Below, in pieces: positions 23,601 to 37,400 of a DNA stretch of 64,000 nt (its first letter is position 1; each line of letters begins with the position of its first letter). A program made the position numbers and the translations under genes. The DNA is from Symbiodinium natans (Eukaryota > Sar > Dinophyceae > Suessiales > Symbiodiniaceae), in contig CAJNDS010002412.1 of the NCBI GenBank assembly GCA_905221605.1, positions 175,886 through 239,885 on the forward strand, in the 5' to 3' direction. The notes below the pieces were generated by a model. It saw only the letters and a program-made list of their open reading frames with translations. It made no database searches and was not told the DNA's origin.

Positions 23601-26600
23601 CCTGTATACCATGACGTTGAGAATATTTGTAAGCACCTGTTGACGGGCTTTGGGTCTTGCTTTTTGTTTGGGACGCGCCCTAAACCCGAAACCCTAAACA
23701 CTAAATCCTTTCATAAACCCTAAGTCAGGAGGGAAGGCGCTCCCAGGGCGTGCAAGGCTGTAGAAGGTGCGCGTGTAGGCTTGTGATGGGCTTAAACTTA
23801 CATACAGGGTGGGGCCCCCTAGTTGTTATAAGTAGAGTTATAAGGGCCCTAAATTGGGTTATAAGGACCCTCAGTTAGGTTATAAGTCCCTTAACTACAG
23901 TTAGTATAGTAAGGGGGCCCCACCCTGTAGGAGTTGGGGTGTAGGGCTTCCTGCAAAGCTCTAGAGGATGATGAAGCTGAGGGAAGTTGGGTTTTGTTGG
24001 GGTTAAGGTTTAGGGTTTAGGGTTTAGGGTTTAGGGTTTAGGGTTTAGGGTTTAGGGTTTAGGGTTTAGGGTTTAGGGTTTAGGGGTGTGAAGGCCTTCG
24101 AAAGATTGCAGCTTGAATTCCCAGACTGTACGCTTACAGTACTACGGTGGAGCTCGATCCCTCAACACCGTGCAGGGGTTTCGGGTTCTGCCTTTGTGGT
24201 CCAGTGCTTCTTAGGCCAGAAAAGGCTAGGTTCTGGATAAGGAGCTTACCATAGTAAGGTGCTTTGTTTAAGTTCCTTGACAAGTACCCAACAGGGCCCT
24301 ACAGCCTGAAGTCCTATGCTTCGTGCCCAGCTGCGGTGTTCAGAGTCTCTGTGTGGTTTGGATCCAGCTTGCGCCGCTCCCCTGACAAGTCAAGGTAAAG
24401 AGGGTTTAGGGTTTAGGGTTTATAGGGTTTCGGGTTCAGGGTTATGGGTTAAGGGTTTGTTGTTGAGTAAGAATAGGGTTTCAAGGTTACGTCAAGAAGT
24501 GCTCAAGAAGTGCTCAATAAAGCACTCTAGAGGGATGGCAAGCCCTACAATACAAGGCTTTTGAAGCACAAGTCTTCTTAGGCCTTAATTAGAATAGGGT
24601 TTTGGGGGTTACTATAGTATAGCTATAAAGGGGTCATAAGGGTAGTATTCGCAAAAAGTCCGACAACTATAGCACAGTGGGGGGTGAGAACCACAGCCGT
24701 GCATCCTCATGGCCTATGGAGAAGCTTATCAGGAGTGTTGTTGCATGAAGCAGGTTCATACGCAACTTCGTTCATCTACAGCAGACTGCAGCCTAAACCC
24801 TAAACCCTAAACCCCATGCTCTCGCTTCGTTTGTATTGCTAAAGCTGCATCGGCGGGCGGCTTTGCCATCAACGACGCACGGGGGAGGAATAGGTGAAAG
24901 CTCAGACATGGCGTTGCCGTAGCAGCAGATTGGGTGGTAGTTTTACTAGTAATAATGACTAATTACTATTCAGGTCATAGGCAGTAATCTACTCACCCGC
25001 AAGAGTTCTTGATTTCGGCGTGTCGCACAGAAGTTGACGGAACCGGGCAACAGAGCAAGAGGCCGTAGCGGTCTAAGCAGGCCATCGGGCCACTGCTGAG
25101 AAGGAACAGGAGCCTCTCATGGGATGTAGGTGCTATTTAGGTATGCAGGGACTATAGAAGGGGTATATACATACATACATGCATGCATGCATACATACAT
25201 ACATAAATACTATATATAAAAAAAGATGTATTACATTTATTTGGTTGAGATCCCTTCTAGGGGCGCCTGCCCATATCTCTTGAATGAAGGTACCCTGCAA
25301 AATGAAGAGTCAGTGGATGAACACTTCTTACTCCCTAAGCCTCCCTGCAGGCCCCTTGCAGCCTTCAAGCCCCAAGGTAACTCCTGAGAACCTCCACACA
25401 ACCTGTGTTGGTCCTGAAGGCCTCTAAACCCTAAGCCTTAGCTCCATAGACACAGACAAACACTCATGCTGTTGTACTCTGAAGTTCTCTCAATATCTAT
25501 TGACTCTACCCTACCCTAACCTTAAGTCTACGTTCGGGTTGAGGTCTTCAAAGGGAAGAAGGGTAGTTGGGCTTCGGGCCGCGAAGGATTCAGGGCATTC
25601 AGCCGGGGAAGTTTCCGCTATGGTAGGCTTCATAGGAGGCGCAGAAGCTGTGCTTTCCCACCTGAAGCCATCCTTCCATGGGTGTCAAAATTATGGTCCC
25701 TTTTGGATCCCTAGAATAATACGGCACCTACTGTTTAGGGTACCCCAAAAGGGATCATAATTTTGACAACCACCCAAAAATCTATCGGCCTAGCTGGCTT
25801 TCGGGCTCAAGACAGAGGACTTCTGGCCTGAACCCTCCAGTCGTGCTGCTAAGGCAGTGCTAAGGGTTCATGTGGCCCTAGAGTAGATACTCATGCATCC
25901 AGAAAGAACAGTGGTGGTGGTACATGGAACTGGTTCCCTAAACCTAAACCCCTCAACCCTAAAAGCCCTAAACCCTAATCCTAAACCTGAAACCCCAAGA
26001 GGATTTGGGGGTAAGCGGCTGCTGGCCGTCTTTCCCAGCAAGTGCCCGGGGCAAGCGGGCAGTCAGCAAGTGGCCGGGCTTAGGGTTTCGGGTTCCGGTT
26101 TCGAGTCTCGGGTTTAGGGTGTAGGGTGCAGGGTGTAGGGTCTAGGGTTTAGGGTGTAGGTTTTAGGGCTTAGGGTGTAGGGGGTTTAGGGTTTCCCTAA
26201 CATTCCATGGAACTCCTTATAAAGCTCCTCCCAAACCCTAAACCCAACTCAAAGTTCTCTAGGTCTCTAGGTATATACCTCCCACCCCATGATGGTTCGA
26301 GAAGGGTCCCTTTGGGGGCGTCCCTACATCAAGGGAGCTGTACTTTGTAGAGGACCCGAACAGGGACCCTAGTTTTCGGGAAGAAACCCGAATGAAACGG
26401 GGTTTGGGGTGTAGGGTTAAGTCCAGGCCCAGAACAGCTGAGTGGCGCAGGACGCGCCGGTGGAGCGTCTCCGCCTGGCCGAAGCGGCTTCCGGTTTAGG
26501 GTTTTCAAGGTTTAGGGTTTAGGGTTTAGGGTTTAGGGTTTAGGGCTTAGGGGTTTAGGGGCTCAGGGTCCAGCTTCCCGAGGGCAAGCCCACCATGGCT

Positions 26601-29600
26601 CTCTGCTACATGCTCCTCTTTCGCTGGATGGGAAATCAACCGGGATGCTAGGCCCTAAATCCCATAATCAACCCTATAAAATTGGCCTTTTTAAGGGGTT
26701 ATAGGGTAGAATAGCCCGTCCTGGAAGCATACGCAAGCCACAGGCCCGAACGAGTTAGAGCCGCAACTCCATTTCAGCCGCGGAGCAAAAACAAATCGGC
26801 GCTTTGGGGAAGGAGGTGGTGCAGAAGCACGACATAGGGCAACCATCACCGGGTGGGTAAAGGTCACCCTGAATGAAAGCCTGAAACCTCTAGCAACCAT
26901 CTGAGCCGCAAGTTAAACCCTCAACTGTAAGTCCAACTGTCATCCACTGCATGTCCCCCAAAGTTCAGAGGAGGTCTCAAGCGAAGGGTTACTCTGAAGC
27001 TCTAAGCCCCTAAGCCCTAAGCCCTGAGCCCTAAACCCTAAACCCTAAACCCTAAACCCTAAACTAACCTAAACCTTAAGCCCCACCAAACAGGGCTTAG
27101 GAACCCTTACCTATCAACCTTCTGACTTCCCTAGAATTCCCCCGACGCCACGAGCAACCTCCTGACGTCGCGTGGTTTTGGGGTTTAGGGTTTAGGGCTG
27201 GGATGTTCCCCCCCTATACTAACAGTCCTTAGTAGGGATTATAGTTCCCCCCCTTTAGAATCCCTATTACTGTAATGACAAGCAAGAATCTTCATGTTCA
27301 TCATGCTCATGCAATCATGATTAACCATAGTCACTATACTATCGGCAACAACCAGAATAATCAAAACCATCATTTTCAGAAGCATGGTAGTGATAATACG
27401 AACGAGAACAAGAACAACTCATAATTATTATAACCATGTTCATCAAAATCATCACAACCCATCACAAAAAAAGAGATAGAAACCATCAAAAACATAACAA
27501 CCATCAAAATAAAATCATTGTAATGACAACAAGGTTAACGACCAAAGCAATGGCACATTCCACAAACACAATGGACCAATGACAACTAATTATTTCTTAC
27601 GATGCTCAGCTAGGCCTAGAATCCCAAGCCCTAAACCTACGTCCAGACCGGCCCAAACTCCAGAACATTCGCAACCAGGCTATCATTCGGGGGGGGACAG
27701 GTAGTAGAATCCCTATTTTGGAGTTCCTGGTTTTATACGCAGCGATGTATTTACGGTGCCCGCCCTCCCTAAGCAAGACCCTCAACCCTAAACCCCAAAG
27801 CCTAAACCCTACACCCTAAACCCTAAACCCTAAACCGCCCCAAGAAGTGAATGATGAAAGCCTCGGAGAGCTTGCCGCGCTCGTGGAGGAGTGTGCCAAG
27901 CTGGCTGAGGGAGGTCAAAGTGCTGTCCTGCATCCTGGGGATCTTCCGGGAGTTTAGGGTTTAGGGTTTAGGGTTTCGGGTTTAGGGTTTAGGGTTCTAC
28001 GCCACGTGCTAACCCTAGACCATTTGGGGCTTAGGGGAATCTCTCAGACCTCAGACTCTTTCGTAGCTATATTAGCACTTATGTCTATGCCTGTCTTTAT
28101 ACACCGGGCTGCCCAGTAACCTAGGTGAGAAGGTGCTCGAGGTGGCTTGTAAGGGAACCTAAGCCCCCATATACGGGGCAATAACGGCACTACTGGGCAT
28201 CCCAGTTTTTTTAACCCAAACTCTATACCAAAACCCTAAACCCCAAACCCTAAGCCCTAAACCCACAGTGTGCCGGGCGGCATGCGCTCTTGCAAGAGCT
28301 CCGCCTCATCAACCTTGTTCTGTGCCTGGAGGACCTTTGCCAACCTCACTCAGCCATGAAGCAGTGCGGTTTAGGTCTTAGGTCCTATAGGTCTTAGGTC
28401 TTAGGTCTTAGGTCTTAGGTCTTAGGTCTTAGGTCTTAGGTCTTAGGTCTTAGGTCTTAGGTCTTAAGTCTTAGGGCTTAGGTCCTAGGTCTTAGGTCTT
28501 AGGGCTTAGGGTTTAGGGTTCAAGTTTTCTAGGGCTTCGGGATGAGGATCTATCGGTTGCTTGGTGAAGAGTGGTCGTGAGAGCTGCTGTAGACACAAGT
28601 ATGGCCAGGTTCTTGAGCGAGCCTGATTCTCAGCTCCAACCGTATAGACCCCTTGCCGTAGGAGTCCCAACATGTGGAACGCTCCGACAGCAGTGCTCCT
28701 CTGCTCCGAGTTGGGGCTTAGGGTTTAGGATTTGGGGTTTACGGGTTTTTGGGGGTGCAGGCCTTGGGGGCTCGGGGTTCCGAGGGGGCATTGCTTCATC
28801 AGCATGGGCTCTCTATCTCAAGCCCTGCCAAAAGTTCGAACTCATCAGACAATCAGATAAGTGCCTGAACATATCGAAGCAGGGTCAGGGACGTCGGTTG
28901 CTGTCTAGGAGTCTGGAAAATGGAGTTCTTGTTGCTCTTCACACAAAAATGCTCTCAGCAGAGGTTTCAGCAAGGCCGTGCATCATCCGTATCTTCGGGG
29001 AAGCCATATGCAGCAAAACTGTCGCCACTTCGGCCAAGTTGGCCCGAAAAACCCTCAGAAAATACTCCGCAGTAAGATCCTCTTCAACCCAAGAACCTGC
29101 AAAATATCCCCAGGCCAAGCGCCTCAACCCTGCGCCCTAAACCCCCAAACACCCTACACCCTGATCAACCTGGCCCCGAAGGGATGGCTGTAGAGGGTTT
29201 AGGTTTAGGGTTAGGTTTAGGTTTAGGTTGAGAGTTGAGGGTTTAGGTTTAGGTTGAAGGTTGAGGGTTTAGGGTTTCAAGGAATGGGGTTTAAGGTTTC
29301 GGGCTTAGTGGGTGCGATGGGTTATGCACTCAGCACCGTCGCTGCAGCAATCTCATTCTAAGAGCCCGAACCCTAAAAAACCTACATCCCTTACCAGCAT
29401 CTGCAATTGGGATGTTCACCCTTATCCCAACAGTCCTCAGTAGGGATCATAGTACCCCCTATTCATAATCCCTCTTAAGGACTGTGTTGTATAAGGGGGG
29501 AAGATCCCAAGTCTGTAACGTCAAGGGAGCTTAGGGTGTAGGATCCCCGGTGCTGGTGCCAGGAGGCGTGTTGACATAGGTCAGGGTCTCGGGATGCACC

Positions 29601-32600
29601 TGGACCAAATCAAAAGGGTTCTTAAGGGAGCCCCCTACTACTCCCTAAGGCTCCCTAAGCTTCCCCTTAAGGTTCCCTAGGTACCTACCCCCCCCCCCCC
29701 CCCCCCGAAACCCCCCCCCCTTAAGAATCCTATAACAGAACCCCCCCCCCCCCCCCCCTGTAAAACCCAGAGCCCCTAAATCCTGAACACCCTCAAAGCC
29801 CTCAAAACCCTAAAACCCCCCAAAACCCCCAAAACCCCCAAAACCCCCAAAACCCCCAAAACCCTCAAAACCCTCAAAGCCCAAAAAGCCCTGAACGAAA
29901 GCCTGAAACTCCGAAAAACCCTGAACCCCAAATCGCCATCCATAAACCCCAAGCCCACACTCCACGTCCAAGCCTCAAGACTGGTGTCTAGGCTTTGGGG
30001 AGCTCCCATTGTAATTCCCCTTCGGGGTACTTCACTTTGGACGCGTTTATAATATTATAAGCATAGTCAGAAGCAAGGTACCCGGAAAGCAACTGCAACT
30101 CGTGGAGTCTAGATAAATATAAGAACGTTCCAAAGAGAAGCCCGGGGAAACCCTAAGTCCTGAACCTCCAAAAACTTGCGTCACACCCGCAGGCCATAAG
30201 TGGAAATATCTCCCAGCATCTACAGGTGAGAAGTGCTGACGCAACCATGCGACACCCGTGAGTCCTGAACCCCAGCTAAACTCTCAACCCCCAGGCCCCT
30301 ACCTAAACCCCCAAACCCCTGAACCTCTAAACCCAAAATCCTGAACCTCGCAAGAACCCCCCAAACCCTTAAAGCTCTAAACCCAATAGCCTGAACCCCA
30401 GAAGAACCCCTAAACCCCTAAAGCTCTAAACTAATAAACCCAAAATCCTAAACCCCAGAAGAACCCCCAAGCCCCCACTCTAAACCCTGCACCCTAACCC
30501 CGAAACCCTAAACCCCACTACTCAGGGTGCTGTTGCTCCGAAAGCACGCGGCCTGGCCAAACTCCTTCTCCCCACCGAGCAGCGCCCGGCGCCCGAGATC
30601 CTCTGCCTTGGGCGTCTTCGGGTTATGGTGGAGTTTGGGGTTTAGGTTTAGGGTGTAGGGCTTAGGGTTTGGGGTTTAGGGTTTAGGATCCCTAAGCCCC
30701 AAGCCCTAAGCCCCAAACCCTAGACCCTAAACCCAATTGGTGTAATGTTTGGGGCAAGTCCTCAGGTGTAGCTCTGTGCGCCTCGGGGCGCCTCTATCTT
30801 CACCAGCCCAAACCCCCAGGCAGCCTAAATCGGCTTAGGGTTAAGGGTTTAGGGTTTAGGGTTACGGGTTTAGGGTTTAGGGTTTAGGGTTTAGGGTTTA
30901 GGGCCCTAACCTCCCCAAACCCACAAAAAAACACAATGCAAACTGCCAAAGACCATCGCCCCCTCAAGACCGCGAAGCCTCCACCAGCTTCGCCTGGGCC
31001 TGCAGGACGGAGGCAAGACCTGGGCCCGTGCGTGGAAGAGCTTGTGAAGGTTCATAAGGGTTTCAAGGGTTTATAGGGGTTGAGAAGGGTTTGTAAGGGT
31101 TCATAAGGGGTTATTCACAAAAGTTTACAAGGGTTTAGTAAGGGTTTAGAAGGTTTTAACTGTAAGGTTGTAGAAGGGCTTAGTCCCATGATGTTTAAGG
31201 ATGGTTCTCAGGGCTTGCAAGGGCTCATGAGAGCTTGGAGGGTTTGTTGATGTAGGTCTGTAAGGGTGCTTGTACGGGCTGAGTGCCCTTACCCTATAGG
31301 GCCCTAAACCCTCAACCCTGAACCCTAAACCCTAAACCCTAAGCCCTAAACCCTGAACCCACTAAACCCTAAAGGTTGAGGCTTTGTACGACTTAACTGT
31401 TGAGGGTTGAGGGCTGTAATCGGTTGAGCTTGCGTTCTTGGGATGCACCATGCTAAACCTTGATGGTTTCTGCATAATTATAAGGGCTTAATTGTCAGGG
31501 TTGAGAAGTGCTCCTAAGGTTTATTTTGAAGTTCTGATTTCCATGTCTACCGAGGGCTTTGGGTTTAAGGTGGTGCTCCTAGCATTGGCCTGAGAGTTTT
31601 GAAGTTCACAAGGCAAACTGGTTCAGGACGACCTCCTGCATTGGAGTGTCTTGGGGGGATGGGTCAGGAACTGCAGGTTAGCTAGTGATGTCTTGTTTAG
31701 GGTTTAGGGCTTAGGGCTTAGGATTTCGGGTTTAGGTTTTAGGGTTTAGGGGATTTAGGGTTTAGGATTTAGGGCTTGGAGTTTAAGCTTAAGGGTTTAG
31801 CATTTAGGAATTTAGCTCGACAAAACAGCCAGCATTCGGCTGCCATGTGCTTACCTGGCCACCAGCAGCCTCCAAGCCTCATAAAAAAGGGGCCTTAAGT
31901 ACTAGAATAAGGTTTTTGGGGGGTTCTTCTAGGTAATGTGATAGGGGCCGTAAGGGAATGGTATTAGTTAGTTATTCCGACCCCTATATTCTCTGATCCT
32001 CATGCCTCCACTCAAAACTGAACCCCTGAACCTCCCAAATACAGGGGGCCCGTTTCATTCGAATGGGCGGCTAGATTTTGTGAGCATTTTTGCCGGGATA
32101 ACATATGCACATAACAGGGATAAGAAGGGTCTTGTTAAAGCCCCTGTAACCCAAAACCCTAAAGCCCTAATTAAACCCTAAACCCTAAACCCTAAACCCT
32201 AAACCCTAAACCCTAAACCCTAAACCCTAAACCCTGTATTGTTAACGTTGGGCCCGACCCTGGTTTGCGACTGCGCGGCGGCTGCAACAGGCCAGCGTGA
32301 GGGGATGTGATTCGCAGAGCAGCTTTTCGCGCTCCTCCCAACGGATCTCTGCCGCTTCTTTCGAAGCTTAGAAGCCCTCAGCCTAGAATTTGCTGGTGAA
32401 AAAACTTGAACAGTCCGAATTTCACCCTCAACCGTAAACCCCAAACTTCAGCTTCTTTCGGGTATTGGGGGCGGATGTAAAGTCCGATTTGAGGATCTGG
32501 GGTTCAAGGTTTAGGGCCCGGACGCCTCAGACACTCCCACGCCCCTTCAGCAAGGCAGCAAGAAAGCACGAAATATCCCAAGGGCCTACCCTAAACCCTA

Positions 32601-34422
32601 AACCCTAAACCCTAAACCCTAAACCCTAAACCCTAAACCCTAAACCCTAAACCCTAAACCCTAAACCCTAAACCCTAATACCCTAAACCCTAAACCCTAA
32701 ACCCTAAACCCTAAACCCTAAACCCTAAACCCTAAACCCTAAACCCTAAACCCTAAACCCTAAACCCTAAACCTAACCCCCCTACACCCTAAACCCTAAA
32801 GAAGGGGGCGGGGGTCCTTCAGGGCCCGCCGCTGCAGCTCCTCAGCCTCCTCCAGTTGACCCTGTTCCTGACCAGTTTGCAGTTCTCTGTTGGTTGGTGC
32901 AGTTTAGGGTTTAGGGTTTAGGGTTTAGGGTTTAGGGTTTAGGGTTTAGGGGTCTGCAGGCACAGCGAACGGGACGACGAGGACGACGAGGACGAGAACG
33001 ACACCATCGCCACCGCTGCAACTTCACGCAAGATCACGTCGTGATACCGTGCTCGTTGCACGTACATTTTCTGAGGGCAGAGCCCAGACCTAAACCCTAA
33101 AATGCAAGCCCCCAACGCCCAACGCCTAAGCAACCCTCAAGCCCTCAAACCCTAAACCGCGCACCCTCAACCCTACCCCCTATAAACCCTTTTATGTAAT
33201 CCCTAACAAGGACTGTTAGTATGAGGGGGAACATCTCACTTAAGCCCCAAATCTCAACCCTAAACCCTAAACCCTAAACCCTAAACCCTAAACCCCTCAA
33301 AGGGGGAACATCCCGCTTGCCTGGAGCAGCAAGCCCAGCTGCGTCAGCCGCTCCGTCGCTTCGGCGTCCGAGATGCCGAGACGCTCGTAGCCTCCCCGAT
33401 TTTAGGGGCCAGACGCACTTCAGGCCAGGGTTCAGAATCCTTTTTATTTAGGGTTTAGGGTTTAGGGTTTAGGGTTTAGGGTTTAGGGTTTAGGGTTTAG
33501 GGTTTAGGGTTTACTTCAGCCCAGGGTTCATTGAGGACTTCAGTCCAGGGTTCAGGGTTTGGGGCTTACGGTGCTCTATCTGGGTATACAAAGGCTTGGC
33601 TCTCCCACATGCCGGTCCTTTCTGCCACCACGCACCCGGTTCCTGTCGCGGCCGTTCCCCGGCGGCCAGAACTGCCCGGCAGCATCAACGAATCCGTTGC
33701 GAACGTAGTATCCGCCGCTGCTGGAGCTGCATGCCACCGCTTGTTTTTCCCCGAGCTCTCGGGCAGGAGTGCCGCGTTTTGTACGCGCGGCTGTAGCAGA
33801 ACTTGAGTTTCTCATGCACCCCAACCCTGAAACTAAACCCTAAACCCTAAACCCTAAACCCTAAACCCTAAACCCTAAACCCTGAAAGACCCAAGATTCC
33901 CCAACAAAAACCATGAAATCATCGTCAGACTCCGAGCACGATGATCCTTCAGCACATAAAATCGGTCGGACCCTGCAACCCCGACGCAGGCAAACCTCAA
34001 GCAAAGCTTAGGGTTTAGGGTTTAGGGTTTAGGGTTTAGGGTTTAGGGTTTAGGGTTTAGGGTTTAGGGTTTAGGGTTTAGGGTTTAGGGTTTAGGGTTT
34101 AGGGTTTAGGGTTTAGGGTTTAGGGGCTGACACCCAAATCCTAACCCATCCCCTTCAAGAACCCAGCAACCTGTGAACACCTCGCAGTCAAACTCCAACT
34201 TAAACCAAATCTCAAAGCTCGAAGCCAAAACATGGGGCAGTTTGAGGTTGAGGGTTGAGGGCTTAATGATTTTTACTATGGCCCCTCCTCTACATTATCG
34301 TATACTCCTGTACCCCGAAAGCCTTGTTCCCTACCTCTTTCTCATTTCCCCACCCTGCTCACCCCCCGCACTCTCTGTCTGCCTTCCCCCCACCCTACCA
34401 CACCGACCCCTACCCCTCCCCG

Positions 34423-34458
<36 letters not shown>

Positions 34459-37400
34459 CCCTAAACCCTAAACCCTAAACCCTAAACCCTAAACCTGGAA
34501 GTTGCGACCTTGCCTAGCCGCTGCCGTGGCCATGGGCCACCCCAAACCCTAAACCCTACGTCACTTTGGGCCACGGACCACCCCGAACCCGAAGCCTTAA
34601 ACCCGAAACCCGACATCACTTCTGCAGACTTGGCCTTGCATGCACCTGCGGCTGAGCTGCTCCGCCTAGAGGGCACAATGGGGCTGACAAGGGAGCCCAA
34701 GCCCCCTAAGCCCGATAGAAGCCCTAAGCCCAAGTTAAAAGGGAAACCCAAAGGAAAAGCAAAAAAGGGAACCCAAAAAGGGAACCTAAACAAGGAAACA
34801 CAAAAAAGGCAGCTAAAACCAGATCCAAGAGGGGAACCGAAAAGGAATAATCGTACGGAAGTTACCTGGTCCCTTAGTATGGGCACGCCCTTAATTGGGG
34901 AAACCTTCTAGACCCCTTTATAAACCCATAAAACACAAGGGCCCATACGACAGAACTCTTCAAAGAAGGTAGGAGACCACACTAAGGGACCATATAAATG
35001 CCTTAAGGCATAAGGGCACACGAACGGTCCTAGGTCTGTCCGTAACTTGAGTTTCGAGTCCTTTGGGGGCTGACGGTCTTGGCCACACAATGGCCTTGTG
35101 TGCCATTCAGACAAGGGTTTGGGCTCTAGGGTTTAGGGTTTGGGGTAAGTGTGGTGGCCAGAATTGAGAAGGCTCGCGGAACGAAGTGGTGGTGGACTTT
35201 CGGTGGTGGAGGAGGCGTTGTTAGTGCTGTCTTAAGTGGTAGTCCCATGTCAGGGCATCCTCAACATGAGGCAAACACACGTCTTCGGGAATCGAAACCT
35301 CAACTTGGCCCTAAACCCTAAAACCCTAAACCCTAAAACCCTAACCCCCGAAACCCCGAAACCCTAAACCCTAAAACCCTAAACCCTAAACCCCGAAACC
35401 CCGAAACCCTAAACCCTAAACCCCGAACCCGGACCTCGGGCAATCGACCCTGGAGGCGCAGGATCACGGCCAACTCCTCGGCAGTTCCTGGGTCGAAGCT
35501 TGGTATCATGGGGGTTTTGTTTTTGGACTTAGGGTGTAGGGTTTAGGGTTTAGGGTTTAGGGTTTAGGGGTGACTAGGGGTGGTGGGGCTCTAGGGTGGG
35601 GGGATACGGGTGGTGGGGGTCGTCCGGATCAGGTTTTGAGGGTTGAGGGCTTGGGCTTCGAACCTCTCAACCCGCATGCTCGACTCTCCCCCTCAAACGA
35701 GCTTTTCCTAAACCCTAAACGCTAAACCCTAAACCTAAACCCTAAACCCTAACCCCAAACCCCAAACCCAAAACCCCAAACCCTAAAACTTAAAACCCAA
35801 ACCCCAAACCCTAAACCCCAAACCCTAAATCTCAAACCCTAAACCCTAAACCCTAAACCCTAAACCCCCAAACCCTAAACCCTAAAGACCCTAAACCTGA
35901 AATCCTGAAAGTCGGCCCTACCCGGAACAGGCCATTCCCTCTTCCCAGGTGCGAAGGGTCTCCAGACGCCCCTTGCCCAGGTCCTCTGAAGGTTTAGGGT
36001 TTAGGGTTTAGGGCTTAGGGTTTAGGGTGTAGGGTTTAGGGTTTAGGGTTTAGGGTGTAGGGTTTAGGGGTCAGGGTTTAGGGTTTAGGAGCTTTGGGGC
36101 CTTGAGGACTCTCGGGTGCTAGGGCGCTTTCGGAGGTTGGGTTGTAGGGGTTCGGAGATTGGGACTTCCGGTCTCGCGGGTGTAGGGGGCTTGAGGGCAA
36201 TTTTAGGGACTTTAAGGCTGCCGCGTGGAGAAAGTAGCACATGAGTTGTCAATTTTCAGGTTTTAGGGTTTCCAGCCTCTAGCTTGGAATGTTCCCCTTA
36301 TGCTAACAGTCCACAATAAGGTTATAACGGGGGGGTAGTATAATGCCCATTGAGGACTGTTGAGGGGGAATACCAGGGTGGATCCACCGAAGGCGTGGAT
36401 TGCTGGGTTTGGCCCAGGCAAAAGCCGTTAGGCCCGGGTTCGGATGTCAGGGCCTGGGGGTTCCCACCCTAAACCCTCAACCCTAAACCCCAAACCCTAG
36501 ACCTTAAACCCGAAACCCGAAACCCTAACACCCTTGCGTCCTTCTCCTTGCTTTCCAGCACTTTTCTGCACAGCTCCTGCTGGAGTACAGAAGACATGGA
36601 TTGTTCTGGCAAAGCGCGGCCTGATTGCTAGGGTTTAGGGTTTAGGGTTTAGGGTTTAGGGTTTAGGGTTTAGTGTGTAGTGTTTAGGGTTTAGGGTTTA
36701 GGTTTTAGGGCTTGGGGTTTAGGTTTAGGGCTTGGCGCCTAAGCTTGGCTGACACAGCTCATAGGGACACCACACCATCGCCAGGTCAGGGGATTCTCGG
36801 TCGTAGAAGATGGGTGCACATGATCACGCAATCACTCAGATGAGCCAGCGCAACAGGGCCCCAAAGCAAAGCCGCTGCTACTTGAGACGCAACTTCTAAG
36901 CTGGAGCATGTCCGATCGCTGTACCCCGTGGCAACTGCTCAACTACCAGGTATACGCCATAGGTGCTCCTGTAAGTTCGATCCCTTCTGTCGGTTTCTAA
37001 CCCTCCCAAACCCCTCCCAAACCCTGACCCCACACCACGACAACCTACCCTCATCATGCTGGATGCACTTCTGCTCACCATCCTCGGCATCGACGTACTT
37101 CGCCTTGGCTTTCCTCCGGTCGGTGAAGCTGTAGGTTAGGGGTTAGGCTTTTTGCTGCTTCTGGTTCTAGTTTCCAAACACTCTGCATAGGACCCCCGAA
37201 AGAGCTTACCTCCATGGGGTACCACTAGACATTCCCATTCTACTTTTAAAACTCGTCCTAAAGTCCTACGCGTCCATGTACCTGTATAATTTCGACTTGG
37301 GCCTCCAAGGGGTTCCTATATAGCTTTAGGCCCAGGTAGATACTATACATGTACATGGACCCTGAGCCCTAAACCCTAAACCCTAAACCCTCAACCCTAC

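Noticed and set aside
28940-29127. Minus-strand peptide RANLAEVATVLLHM as a TPR exon
   Set aside because: Weak similarity only; the neighbouring exons 29568 and 28305 join exactly without it.
28571-29140. Plus-strand ORF of 189 codons
   Set aside because: Opposite to all genes, includes heptamer-derived sequence, has no recognisable motif, and lies in an intron of TPR gene B.
33576-33824. GC-rich block open on both strands
   Set aside because: Three frames are open but none has a recognisable motif, and it lies in an intron between two well-joined TPR exons.
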